The translations under genes were made by a program, and so were the position numbers. DNA of 64,000 bases, from positions 3,472,001 to 3,536,000 of the forward strand of contig NZ_CP060789.1 of the NCBI RefSeq assembly GCF_014489575.1, in the 5' to 3' direction. Of this stretch, positions 27,214 to 38,872 are shown piece by piece; within the stretch, counting starts at the first letter, position 1, and each line of letters begins with the position of its first letter. Below the pieces are notes generated by a model. It ran no database searches. It saw only the letters and a program-made list of their open reading frames with translations, and was not told where the DNA came from. Source of the DNA: Tessaracoccus defluvii (GTDB taxonomy: Bacteria > Actinomycetota > Actinomycetes > Propionibacteriales > Propionibacteriaceae).

Positions 27214-28399
27214 CAAATGGTCGGGTCACCCGCAGCAGGCCCCAGGCCTGGGCCGCGTACCCCTCCGCGAGCCGGATGCGGGCCAGCGCAGTGGCTTCCC
27301 AGTCCGCCAGCGTCTCGTCCCTGGCGCCCGCCACGAGTGTGAGAACCACCGCCGCGGTCCGGGCGAGCAGGCCGGCCCGGGAGATCCCGCGCTCCTCGAG
27401 TTCGTCGCCGAAGGCCCGCAGATAGGCATCGGCGAAGGCGGCCGTGTGGGCATATCCCTCATCGATCGTCGGCAGTACCGACACGTGCGCGACGAAGCAG
27501 GCGAGGTCGTCCACCAGATACCCCGGGCCCGCGCCGTCGACATCGATGACCCCGCTGATGCGTCCGGCCTCGACGAACAGGTTCGCCTCGTACAGGTCGC
27601 CGTGGGTGGGGGCCAGGGGGCCGCGCTCGACGGCTCCGGTGACGGCGTGGATCCGGGCGACCGTCGCCGCGATCCGCGCCGCGGCGGCAGGGACGGCGAC
27701 GGCGGCGGCGTCGGCATAGGCGTCGATGCGGTCGGTCCAGGCGTGACGCGACGACATCTCCAGCAGGTCGACGGGAAAGGCGTCGACCAGGTTGAGGATC
27801 GCAGCCGCCGGAAGCGGGAGCGTCGGGGAGTCGCGGAGAGCCTGCGCCAGCGGGCTGCCGGGCACGGTGGCCAGCGCGACCACCTCGTCCGTGACCGGGC
27901 CGACGACGGGGGGAGCGGGCACGCCTGCCTCCAGGAGGAGCCGGTGGCGGGCGGCGAGTTGGTCCGCATCACGGCGCAGCACCTTGAGATACAGCGTTTC
28001 CCCGCCAAGGCGTGCCCGCAGCACGGCCCTGCGGAGGGGACGGTATGTGACCGTCTCGAGATGCTCGAGCGGGGAGCCGCGCCCCCAGATCCGCTCGACC
28101 GTCTCAGGAACGCTGGCCGTGGCGAGGCCGGGGAGCTTCGGGTCGGCCGGATGCTCCCACCAGACGAGGTCCACGTCGTCGCCGGGAAGGGGGGTGCCGC
28201 TCCCCGCAGGCAGGTCCTCGGAGGTAGCGACGAGGTAGCGGACGGAGGTGCCGTCACTCAGCTCATACAGGCCGGAGACCCCAGCGCCGGGGCGGTGGTG
28301 GAGTTCCAGGAGGGTCGCCGTCGCTGCGGGACAGGCCGCCCTGCTCAGTCGCCCGCCGACGGTGTCGGTGAACAACTCCACCTGCCTCGCCTCGTCCAT
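27206..28399 (-). CDS. Aminoglycoside phosphotransferase (APH)-fold kinase-like protein
   Basis: A 397-residue protein with an APH/choline-kinase fold in the C-terminal 270 residues. The catalytic loop THGDLYEANLF and the metal-binding VIDVDGAGPG are present. The N-lobe Lys may be in ETLYLKVLRR. The first about 110 residues form an additional N-terminal region. The natural substrate is unknown; members are mostly small-molecule or metabolite kinases, so antibiotic resistance should not be assumed. It lies upstream of the TetR-ABC operon on the same strand and its stop falls in the TetR operator. Confidence 0.82.
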   Translation of the reverse strand: MDEARQVELFTDTVGGRLSRAACPAATATLLELHHRPGAGVSGLYELSDGTSVRYLVATSEDLPAGSGTPLPGDDVDLVWWEHPADPKLPGLATASVPETVERIWGRGSPLEHLETVTYRPLRRAVLRARLGGETLYLKVLRRDADQLAARHRLLLEAGVPAPPVVGPVTDEVVALATVPGSPLAQALRDSPTLPLPAAAILNLVDAFPVDLLEMSSRHAWTDRIDAYADAAAVAVPAAAARIAATVARIHAVTGAVERGPLAPTHGDLYEANLFVEAGRISGVIDVDGAGPGYLVDDLACFVAHVSVLPTIDEGYAHTAAFADAYLRAFGDELEERGISRAGLLARTAAVVLTLVAGARDETLADWEATALARIRLAEGYAAQAWGLLRVTRPFDE

Positions 28400-28547
28400 C
28401 TCTTCCCCCTTCAGTGGAGTCCATCACACTAGGAGGCTGGCGTGAGACTTCTCTCATGATCGTCTCCTGTGGGCTTCACACCGGCCCACGAGGATTGCTC
28501 ATGTCGGCAGGAGATCCCCGCCGACAGAAGTGGAAAAGGTGAGACCC

Positions 28548-28964
28548 ATGATGAAGACCAAGATCAGCACCATCGTCGCCGGAGCCTTCGGCGTGGCCGC
28601 GCTGGCGGGCGGCATGGCCGTGGCCAACGCCTCCACCCCCGCCCCGACCCCGGCCAAGGCCATCGAGGTGACGCCGTCAGCCTTCGGCTCCGCCGCTGTT
28701 GCGCCCGTTTCCCAGTCGCTCGGCAAGGCCGCAGTCTCGGGCAACAGCGCCCCGTCGGCGAACTCGCCGGCGTCGGCCGCGACGCAGACGCCGGTGAAGA
28801 AGGTGGCCTCGCCGGTGTCGGCGAAGTCCGCAACCTCCCCCGTGTCGGCGAAGTCGCCGGTGTCGGCCGACACCCCGGCGTCACCGGTCTCCGCGAAGTC
28901 CGCGGTGTCGCCGGTGTCCCCGGCGTCGGCTGCATCGGCGCCGTCCGCGAACTCCGCCGACTGA
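28548..28964 (+). CDS. Small exported Ser/Pro/Ala repeat protein
   Basis: About 138 residues. A signal peptide (MMKTKISTIVAGAFGVAALAGGMAVANAS, probable cleavage after ANA) is followed by a low-complexity mature part of Ala, Ser, Pro, Val and Lys with repeated SPVSAKS. No Cys and no recognised domain. Probably an unstructured surface or secreted protein; function unknown. Start chosen at the ATG following AAGGTGAG; the next ATG three bases on is equally good. It lies 110 bp upstream of a type VII secretion-like gene pair. An inverted repeat TGTCGGC/GCCGACA (28502-28526) precedes the ribosome site. Confidence 0.65.
   Translation: MMKTKISTIVAGAFGVAALAGGMAVANASTPAPTPAKAIEVTPSAFGSAAVAPVSQSLGKAAVSGNSAPSANSPASAATQTPVKKVASPVSAKSATSPVSAKSPVSADTPASPVSAKSAVSPVSPASAASAPSANSAD
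28797..28932 (+). repeat. Degenerate tandem repeats encoding SPVSAKS-like units
   Basis: The core CGCCGGTGTCGGCGAAGTC-like unit of about 18-21 bp recurs imperfectly four to five times, giving SPVSAKS, SPVSADT, SPVSPAS. The copies could expand or contract by slippage. Confidence 0.6.
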
Positions 28965-29074
28965 CCGCCGGCCCAGGCGTCCGCCGCCAGGTGGATGGGC
29001 ACGCCATCGGCCCCATGCCGTCGTGAACCGGGAGCCCACTACGCTCTCCTCCAACGCGCAGAGAGGTCCGAGCA

Positions 29075-29371
29075 ATGACGATCTTCACCCCGTCCGCCTG
29101 GCAGAAGGCCGGCGAAACGCTGGACCAGGCAGCCACGGCCATGTACGCGGACGCCCACCAGGTCATCATCGCCGAGACCCTGTCGGCCCGCACGCGCTCA
29201 CCCATCGAGGCGGCCGCCGTCGCCGGTGACGCGCTCTGCAACGGTCCATGGCACCGTCTGATCGCCGGGGCGATGGAGGGGGCCACCAGCACCGCCAGCA
29301 AGATGCGCGCGACCGGTTCCGATTACCAGGCCACCGAAGAGGCCGCGGCCGCGGCCCGATTCTGGGAGTGA
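29075..29371 (+). CDS. Small helical protein resembling type VII (ESX) secretion substrates
   Basis: A 98-residue, mostly helical, Cys-poor protein (MTIFTPSAWQKAGETLDQAATAMYAD). Near its C-terminus is YQATE, matching the YxxxD/E export signal of ESX substrates, followed by an Ala-rich helix and FWE. Size, helicity and signal resemble EspC/WXG100-like proteins, but no W-x-G turn is evident. It ends 3 bp before the metallopeptidase-like gene, which suggests the two are exported as a pair. No ESX secretion machinery is encoded in this window. Start ATG after GAGAGG. Confidence 0.6.
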   Translation: MTIFTPSAWQKAGETLDQAATAMYADAHQVIIAETLSARTRSPIEAAAVAGDALCNGPWHRLIAGAMEGATSTASKMRATGSDYQATEEAAAAARFWE

Positions 29372-29374
29372 CGG

Positions 29375-30372
29375 ATGTTCGAGCAGACCGGAGTCATCGA
29401 GCCTCGGCTCGACATCGCAGCGATGGGCCAGCTCGCAGCCTCCTACCGGCGGCTCGCCAGCGGCCTCACGTCAGCGCACACCGATGCTACAGATTCCGTG
29501 GCCCATGTCCTTGCCTCCAACGACGGGCCCGCGGCACAACAATTCAGCCAGAGCGAGACGGGTACCGGTTCGATCGCCGTCCATCTGGGGGAGTTGGCTG
29601 AAGCCGCGACCAGGACCTCCAACGCCTACGCGCGGGGGCCGTGGGCGGTCTGCAGGCGACCGTTGCGATGCAGGTCGTCGCCTACTCCCGGATGGGCCAG
29701 TACCTGCAGATGGTCGAGCGGCGCACGCCTTCAGTCTTTGTCGCCATCTTCGTCCAGGTGGTCAGGTTTCAGTTGTTGCAGCTGGAGAGCCGTGGTGCCA
29801 CGGCAGTTGAGAGCGCCTTCGCCGACCTTGACCTCCCAGCCGAGCACGCGCTCGTCCGGGAGAACGACACCCGCGGCAACCTGGACGATGGAGTTGCGGA
29901 CCGGTTGGCGAAGCTTGCAGCCGAGGATCCCGAGAAGGTGAGGGAGGTGTTCCAGTCGATCGCCGACGACTTCGCCGATCAGAATGGCATCCCACGAAAG
30001 CAGATCCAGTGGGTTGACCTGAACGGTGCCTACGGCAGGCGTGACGGCGCGGGGAACATCCAACTCGACCCCGACTTCCTGACCGACCCTTCGGTCCTGC
30101 TTCACACGGTCGTCCACGAGATGGAGCACTCCCGTCAGTACGAGGGCATGGCAATGGACCCGAACTCGACCACGAACGGAGCCGGGATGACCCCGGAAGA
30201 GGCCGCCCGTTGGCGTGAACTCAACCAGACCTACGTGCGAAACAAGGGCGACAACCCCTCCACGTCAGTGGATGAGGCATATCGGGCCCGACCGGTCGAG
30301 GTCGATGCCCGACGGGCTGGGCGCGACTTCGTCAACAACCTCACTCTCGAGGAACTGGAGAAGTACCTGTGA
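29375..30372 (+). CDS. Putative secreted toxin: helical N-terminus plus HExxH metallopeptidase-like C-terminus (one-base break)
   Basis: About 332 residues when one G is added to the run at 29634-29638. The N-terminal about 110 residues are helical and resemble WXG/LXG-type export domains (LDIAAMGQLAASYRRLASGL, HLGELAEAATRTSNAYA). A middle helical region follows. The C-terminal domain carries a zinc-peptidase motif, HTVVHEMEHSRQYEG (HExxH at about 247-251), and a downstream acidic ARPVEVDARRAG that could give the third ligand, a pattern seen in metallopeptidase domains of polymorphic toxins. Export by a type VII system and toxicity are inferred. The next gene starts inside its stop codon, as effector-immunity pairs often do. 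Confidence 0.6.
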
Positions 30373-30860
30373 GTCTCTCCAACGCCTTCACCGCCTACGT
30401 CGACGCGCCCTCCGACGCCACCCTGCGGCCCCTGCACCGGGCCATCGTCGGCTCTCCCAACTTCAGCCGCGCCACCACCTGGCTCTTTCGTGCCGCCGAG
30501 CTCGCCGCAGCCGACCGTCACGACGAGGTCATCCGCCTGGTCGAGGGCCTCATGCCGGGCGCGCTGTTCTGCCCCGACGCCCACGCCCTCCTGAGCACCG
30601 CCTACGCGGGCATCGGCGACAGGGGGCGGGCCCGCCGCGAGGCGTTCTACGCAGGCCTCGCCGTAGAGGCGATCCTCGCCTCCGGCGATGGCTCCAAGGC
30701 AAGGCCGTGGGTTGTGCTGCACGTGCCAGACGAGTACGCCGCCCTGGCCCGGTTCGGGCTCGCGGCGACGCAGCAGCGCGCCGTCGACGTCGATGGTCTG
30801 GTGCATGACGAGCTGACGCTCAGCGACGGCTCGACCCGTTGGTGCAGGTTCGCGGCATGA
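30369..30860 (+). CDS. Uncharacterised protein, candidate immunity or accessory to the metallopeptidase-like protein
   Basis: A 163-residue soluble protein without signal peptide. The N-terminal half is helical and TPR-like (NFSRATTWLFRAAELAAADRHDEVIRLVEGL, ALLSTAYAGIGDRGRARREAF); the C-terminal half is alpha/beta (RPWVVLHVPDEYAAL, DELTLSDGSTRWCRF). I do not recognise the family with certainty. Its GTG start overlaps the stop of the upstream gene by 4 bp, and its own stop overlaps the next ATG (ATGA). The strict coupling and lack of an export signal fit an immunity protein, but a chaperone is equally possible. Confidence 0.55.
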   Translation: MSLSNAFTAYVDAPSDATLRPLHRAIVGSPNFSRATTWLFRAAELAAADRHDEVIRLVEGLMPGALFCPDAHALLSTAYAGIGDRGRARREAFYAGLAVEAILASGDGSKARPWVVLHVPDEYAALARFGLAATQQRAVDVDGLVHDELTLSDGSTRWCRFAA

Positions 30861-31447
30861 CCACCACCGACCACGAGTGTCAGACTCCGTGGCTGTTCGC
30901 CCGGTTGACAGACGGAAGGCTCGAACTCCTGCAGCTCGACCGGCTCCCCGACGACCCCGCCTCCCACGAGGCCACCGTCGCGTCCCTGCGCGGAGCGCTG
31001 GGCCGGGCACTCGCGGAGCATCGCGCGGCACAGCTGGCGGAGCTGGACGCCGTCTTCGGCTCGGAGCCGACCAGCCGCGACCATCAGATCGCGCTCGAGT
31101 TCGCCGCCGAGCAGCTGGAGGCGGCCCGGTCGTCCCAACCCCTCCCGACGGCGTTCTGGTTCCCCGTCCAGGCCGATGGTCGGGACGAGTCAGGGCAGGT
31201 GCATGTGTCGGTGACGGCCGACGACGTCGTCATCCTCGAGGTGCCGCACGGGCTGACCGACCGGCTCGAGGTGGCGACGGCCATCACCCAGGCGCTCAAT
31301 CTGGCGGTGGCACGGCTCGACGACGACACCATGAAGCGAGTGAACGGCCTGGCCGCCGCCCCCGAGCCCACCGACTGGGCGGCTCTGGCCGGACAGATCG
31401 ACCGCTTCGGCCTTGGCAAGCACCGAGAAGAGAGACCATGGATGTGA
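30857..31447 (+). CDS. YbaB/EbfC-like domain protein of the type VII-like cassette
   Basis: About 196 residues starting at MTTTDHECQ (ATG overlapping the previous stop). An N-terminal alpha/beta part is followed by a helix (SRDHQIALEFAAEQLEAARSS) and a C-terminal segment that looks like the YbaB/EspL fold: SGQVHVSVTADDVVILEVPHGL, then TAITQALNLAVARLDDDTMKRVNGLA. YbaB-like proteins are frequent companions of ESX substrates. The assignment is from pattern only. Its end overlaps the lipoprotein gene by 10 bp. Confidence 0.5.
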   Translation: MTTTDHECQTPWLFARLTDGRLELLQLDRLPDDPASHEATVASLRGALGRALAEHRAAQLAELDAVFGSEPTSRDHQIALEFAAEQLEAARSSQPLPTAFWFPVQADGRDESGQVHVSVTADDVVILEVPHGLTDRLEVATAITQALNLAVARLDDDTMKRVNGLAAAPEPTDWAALAGQIDRFGLGKHREERPWM

Positions 31448-32523
31448 GACGCAGAACCCTCCTGCTGGGCGCCGTCGGTCTCGGCGCCGGATCCCTCGTC
31501 GGCTGCACCGCGGCCGAGGGCCCGGTGGACAGGCCCGGCTCCGGTCCAGAACCCGACGGTCCCGGCAGTCAGGACGGCGACATGGTCCCTTTCAACCCAG
31601 ACAACCTCATCAGCAGCAGGCAGGTGGCCTTCTCGGGTGACGGCGCGGAGTTCGCCGCCCTGCATGGCGACTCCATCGTCGTCTGGTCGGCCACCACTGG
31701 CAGCATTTCTCGCAACAGCGGCCCCACTGATTCAGGCCCGAGCCTGGGCGCACTGGCCTGGCATCCCACATCGCCGACCCTCGCCCGCAACGTCGATGCC
31801 AACTCGATCGCACTGCTCAGCGCCGCCGACTTCACCGAGCTGTATCGCGTCGAAGCCCACGCCGATGTGCGGATGGATGACGCCTCCGCCCGCGTCCGGC
31901 ACCTCGCCTTCTCACCCGACGGCGCCCTGCTGGCCAGCAGCGGCGACGACCACCGAGTGCTGGCCTGGGACGCGACCACCCTCGAGCGGGTCGCCGAGTT
32001 CGAGCCGTCGGCCCCGTCACCCGCCTGGTTGGCGTTCAGCCCAGACGGCACGCGGCTACTCTCCGGCGACCTGAACTCGGGTCCCGAGATTCGCGAAGTG
32101 GCCACCGGCAAGCTGATCGCGACTCTCGATCAGGTGAAGCAGGCGGTGGAGCCGCGGTGGAGCCCCGACGGCACCCTGCTGGCCTTCTCTGACTGGGCCG
32201 GTCAGCTACACGTCTACGATGCGGCCTCGCTGACGCCGTCCGCCGTCATCAGGCCGTCGGCCCGACCGATGTACTGTGAATGGCTTGCCGACAGCTCCGG
32301 CCTGGTGATGACGCTCGAGACCGGAAGCGCCTCGGTGGGGTTGTGGCACCTCGGCGACGACGACGTCACGACCTTCACCGAGGACGGCTACCGACCCGAG
32401 GCGGTCTACCGGGCGGCCGACCCGGCACTGTTCTACACGGCTACCAGCGACGAGGGCATCTTCGAGTGGAGCGTTGCTGACGGCCGGGTCACCCGCCGGT
32501 TCGAGCTGCCCGCCTGGGCCTGA
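31438..32523 (+). CDS. WD40-repeat lipoprotein
   Basis: About 361 residues. N-terminus MDVRRRTLLLGAVGLGAGSLVGC has a twin-arginine-like start and a lipobox (LVGC, acylated Cys23), so the protein should be anchored on the outer face of the membrane. A Pro/Gly/Asp spacer leads into a WD40-type beta-propeller: VRHLAFSPDGALLASSGDDHRVLAWDATT, WLAFSPDGTRLLSGD, PRWSPDGTLLAFSDWAG. Role unknown; probably a binding scaffold. It is the last gene of the coupled cassette and overlaps the previous gene by 10 bp. Confidence 0.75.
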   Translation: MDVRRRTLLLGAVGLGAGSLVGCTAAEGPVDRPGSGPEPDGPGSQDGDMVPFNPDNLISSRQVAFSGDGAEFAALHGDSIVVWSATTGSISRNSGPTDSGPSLGALAWHPTSPTLARNVDANSIALLSAADFTELYRVEAHADVRMDDASARVRHLAFSPDGALLASSGDDHRVLAWDATTLERVAEFEPSAPSPAWLAFSPDGTRLLSGDLNSGPEIREVATGKLIATLDQVKQAVEPRWSPDGTLLAFSDWAGQLHVYDAASLTPSAVIRPSARPMYCEWLADSSGLVMTLETGSASVGLWHLGDDDVTTFTEDGYRPEAVYRAADPALFYTATSDEGIFEWSVADGRVTRRFELPAWA

Positions 32524-32531
32524 CCGCCGGG

Positions 32532-33850
32532 TCAGCGCAGCGCAGTCAGGCGGCCATCGCCGGTCGTGGAGACCTCCAGCAGGTGGCTGCCGATGATGGT
32601 GTAGGTCGCCGCGTCCGTCGTCCGCCAGAGTTCGCGTCCCGTGGCGATGTCGTAGGCGCCGAGGTCGCCCTGGATGTCGAGGTACAGGGTCTCGCGGCCC
32701 TGCCCGGAAAGACCCAGCCAGCCGTCGGTGGAGCCGGGTGAGGCGATGGTGGTGAGAACCCGGCCGGTGGTGAGGCTATGCAGGGAGACGCCGTCCGGGG
32801 CCGTGGTCATGAAGAGGTCGGTGTGGGGCAGCGCCTGGGCCCAGGCGTCCGCCGGCAGGTGGATGGGTTCCGAGCCTGGCAGGGGGGCTCCGGTGGTCGG
32901 GTCGAGGAGGAGCAGCTGGCTCTCTGGCCACCGTCCGGTCTCGGTGCTGACGGCGACGACCCCGTCCGTGGCGAACAGGAGACTGGCTCCCGTGCGGGTC
33001 CAAAGTGCCCGGCCGTGCGATGTCTCCCAGCGGACCACCGCCCCGTCGGTGCGGCTCTCCACGAGCCCGTCGCCCACCCCCTGCACCCAGCTCTGCCCCG
33101 CGGGGAGCGAATCCCACTCCTGTACCGACCCCGTCGCCCGATCGTAGGCAGCGCGAGCCGTGACGACGATGTCGTCGGTGACGGCGAGGACACGGCTGGC
33201 GTCGTCGGCCTCCCAGACTGGGTCGTCGAGTTCCAGGACCCGGTGGAGCCCGACCCGGTCGTCGTGGCTGAGGGCGAGGGTGTCAACATCCGGGGGCAGT
33301 ATGCGTCCCCCGAACCCCTGGAACGAGGCGGGGTCGACGTCGTCGAGGCGGCTGAGTTCGGCCCCGGTGGTCCAGTCGGTCGTCCTGACCGCCGCCGACC
33401 CGGACGGGCTGGTCGAGACGACGATCTCCACGATGTACTTGCCGGGGCGGGCGGCCAGCGGATAGGACTGGCGGCCGTCCAGGGCCCGTTCCCACAGCCG
33501 TTGACCGGTGCGCAGGTCGAGGAGGGCAAGAGCGGTGTCGGTCGGCAGAGCCGCCCAGGCGGTCAGCCCGGAGTAGAAGACCAGGGCGTGGTCGGGGGAG
33601 ACGGGCATCAGGTAGGTGAACATGTCGTCGTCCGTCGCCGAGGCGGTCGGCGACATGGTCCAGACGACCTCGGACGGTGGAGCCTCCCAGTCCGGGGTGA
33701 GCAGCGGCTCCTCGACCTGCCGTCGCTGCCACATCGCGGTGCCGGCGATCACCAGGGCGATCGTCAATAGTCCTGTGAGGGCCACCAGCCAGCCCCGCGA
33801 CGGGGATGGGGCGGGGCCGGGGCGACCTCGTCGAGGTCGAGGACCGTCAC
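32532..33850 (-). CDS. Membrane-anchored PQQ/WD40-like beta-propeller protein (one-base break)
   Basis: About 439 residues if one G is added to the plus-strand run at 33808-33811. A short cytosolic N-terminus (MTVLDLDEVAPAPP) leads to one membrane helix (WLVALTGLLTIALVIAGTAMW) and an extracytoplasmic propeller with repeats such as LLDLRTGQRLWERALDG, RWETSHGRALW and YDIATGRELWRTTDAA. The restored GTG start overlaps the stop of the DUF4031-HD gene (GTGA), which supports the frameshift reading. Without restoration an internal start at 33785 gives 417 aa. It converges on the WD40 lipoprotein gene, leaving 8 bp. Confidence 0.7.
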
Positions 33851-34728
33851 GTCGCCGGAACCCGTGACCAGCGGGCGAGCTCGGCGCGGAGGTTGGCGCG
33901 CGCCGTCTCCTCCCAGCGGTCGGCGCCGGTCGCCGTGTGGAACAGGCGCGGGCGGCCCAGCAACGCGCCCAGCACGGTGCTCCGCCCGGCCCGCCAGGCG
34001 GACTCCGGCAGGTGTGCGTAGTCGCCCCGCACGTCGCGCACGTACATGTCGTAGCGGGCCCGCGGGAGCCCGAGGATCGAGAGGTCGGCGTCGCTGAGCT
34101 GGGCCTCGTCCTCGCCGGAAGGGTCGTGGTGCGTCGTCATCCGCACCAGCCGCGCGACGGCCTCCACCTCGGCCCGGTGCAGGAGGCCGGCCAGGCGCTC
34201 CTCGGCCAGGACGGCCGACGACTCCTCGTCGCGCCCCGGAACCGCCTCGTAGACGGCGTCGTGGAACCAGGCCGCCAGGCGCACGTGGGACGTCTCGCAG
34301 CCGAGGGCGTCGAGGGAGGCCAGACAGGCCGCGAGGTGGCGCAGGTCGTGGTAGTGCCGATGGGGCTCCGACCAGCGGCCCAGGAGTTCGTCACGCAGCG
34401 GGTCCGGCAGGTCGTACCGCTCCCAGTCAGCGATCACGGCCGCGCGGGCCGTGATGCGGCCGGGGGTCTTCTCCGGAGCCCGCACCCGCAGGCCCCCGGC
34501 GATCAGGCGGGCCACGAGTTCCCTCTCCCGGACGGGAACGGCGCCGGCCGCGACCAGGTCGTCGTAGCGGGAGGCGGGAACGTCGTAGTGATCGTGGTCG
34601 AAGGCGCGCGTCGGCACGCCCTGATCGTCCGCGAACGCGTGCAATTCATCCAACGAGGCGTCCGAGACCAGGTGGCAGAAGACGGTGCCGTGCGCAGGCC
34701 AGCGCGGCGGATCGACCAGGATCACCAT
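33847..34728 (-). CDS. DUF4031 plus HD-domain predicted phosphohydrolase
   Basis: 293 residues. Residues 1-80 match DUF4031 (VILVDPPRWPAHGTVFCHLVSD, DHYDVPASRYDDLVAAGA). From about 105 on lies an HD-type metal-dependent hydrolase of the COG4339 kind: RWSEPHRHYHDLRHLAACL, AAWFHDAVYEAVPG (HD pair), MTTHHDPSGEDE, LSDADLSILG. Substrate unknown. Start ATG at 34728. Coupled to the beta-propeller gene downstream by a GTGA overlap. Confidence 0.82.
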   Translation of the reverse strand: MVILVDPPRWPAHGTVFCHLVSDASLDELHAFADDQGVPTRAFDHDHYDVPASRYDDLVAAGAVPVRERELVARLIAGGLRVRAPEKTPGRITARAAVIADWERYDLPDPLRDELLGRWSEPHRHYHDLRHLAACLASLDALGCETSHVRLAAWFHDAVYEAVPGRDEESSAVLAEERLAGLLHRAEVEAVARLVRMTTHHDPSGEDEAQLSDADLSILGLPRARYDMYVRDVRGDYAHLPESAWRAGRSTVLGALLGRPRLFHTATGADRWEETARANLRAELARWSRVPAT

Positions 34729-34750
34729 GCGGCGTCCCCTTCCTGAAGCG

Positions 34751-35776
34751 TCAGACGGATTCCCGTTCGACCAGTTCCATGTCGAGCACCACGCGGCTCG
34801 GGGAGTCGCCGTCGACCATCCCCAGCGCCATGCCCGCGGCCAGCATGCCCTGCCGGTGCAGGGGCTGCCGGATGGTCGTCAGCGGTGGGGTCGTCGTCGC
34901 TGCGACGGCGTGGTCGTCGAAGCCGATGATGGAGACGTCGTCCGGAACGGAGCGGCCGGCCGACTGCAGGGCCCCCAGGGCGCCGACGGCGATGCGGTCG
35001 CTGGCGGCCAGGACGCCGTCGATGTCGGGGGCCAGGGCGAGGAGCCGGGACATGGCGTCGTAGCCGGAGGAGGCGTCCCAGCCGGTGGAGACGGTCAGGG
35101 ACTCGTCGAAGGCGCCGTCGAGTGTCCGCGCGTAGCCGTTCAGGCGTTCCACGGCGGCCGGGTTGCCGATCGGGCCGTTGACGATGGCGATCCTGCGTCG
35201 GCCGCGGCGCAGCATCCGTTCGGCGGCGAGCGTCGCGCCGGCGACGTCGTCGGAGTAGACCGACGCGAAGACGCCGCTGTACGGGTCGCCCGGGAGTTGG
35301 CCGCACAGGACGACGGGCAGCGCGCCGGTGGCCAGGGCCTCCAGCATGTCGCCGCCGACGTACGGGGAGATGGAGATGACGGCGTCGACCACGCGGCGCT
35401 CGAACTGACGCAGCGCCCGCTGGTGCTCGACCTCGGTCCAGGCCTGGACCAGCATCGGCATGGTGCGGCTCGCGGCCAGGCCCTCGGTGATGCCACGCAG
35501 GACCACGCCATAGGTGGGATCGGCGAACAGTTCGTCGAGGGGTTCCGTGATCAGGATGGCGATCGACTCCGAGCGCCCCATGGCCAGGGCCCTGCCCCGC
35601 GCGTTCATGACGAACCCGGTCTCCTGCACGGCGGCCCTGACGCGCTCCTTCGTGGCCGGGGTGACGGCGGGGGAGTCGTTCAGCGCGCGCGACGCGGTGG
35701 CGCGCGAGACACCGGCGATGCGGGCGACGTCGCCGATGGTGGCTCGTCGGCCCCCCGGGTTGGCTCCTCGTGGCAC
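34751..35776 (-). CDS. LacI-family repressor of the beta-galactosidase genes
   Basis: About 341 residues: N-terminal LacI HTH (ATIGDVARIAGVSRATASRALNDSPAVTPATKERV) and a periplasmic-binding-protein-like sugar domain (IAILITEPLDELFADP, GVLAASDRIAVGALGAL, DDVSIIGFDDHAVA). I chose the GTG at 35776 because AGGAGGGA lies 4 nt upstream; an ATG 24 bp earlier is possible. It is divergent from the EbgA-type beta-galactosidase gene, and the palindrome GATGAAACCGGTTTCATC between them fits the LacI consensus with a central CG. The same core recurs before the EamA transporter gene. Confidence 0.92.
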   Translation of the reverse strand: MPRGANPGGRRATIGDVARIAGVSRATASRALNDSPAVTPATKERVRAAVQETGFVMNARGRALAMGRSESIAILITEPLDELFADPTYGVVLRGITEGLAASRTMPMLVQAWTEVEHQRALRQFERRVVDAVISISPYVGGDMLEALATGALPVVLCGQLPGDPYSGVFASVYSDDVAGATLAAERMLRRGRRRIAIVNGPIGNPAAVERLNGYARTLDGAFDESLTVSTGWDASSGYDAMSRLLALAPDIDGVLAASDRIAVGALGALQSAGRSVPDDVSIIGFDDHAVAATTTPPLTTIRQPLHRQGMLAAGMALGMVDGDSPSRVVLDMELVERESV

Positions 35777-35851
35777 GGTATCCCTCCTGACAGGCGCCAT
35801 CGTCTCATGGCAGCGCCATCTTGCGTGGCGTGCCGTTCCCGTGTAGCTTTG

Positions 35852-38871
<3,020 letters not shown>

Positions 38872-38872
38872 C

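Noticed and set aside
27206..28399. Aminoglycoside resistance gene
   Set aside because: Only the general APH-kinase fold is seen, with a long additional N-terminal region; nothing indicates antibiotic specificity.
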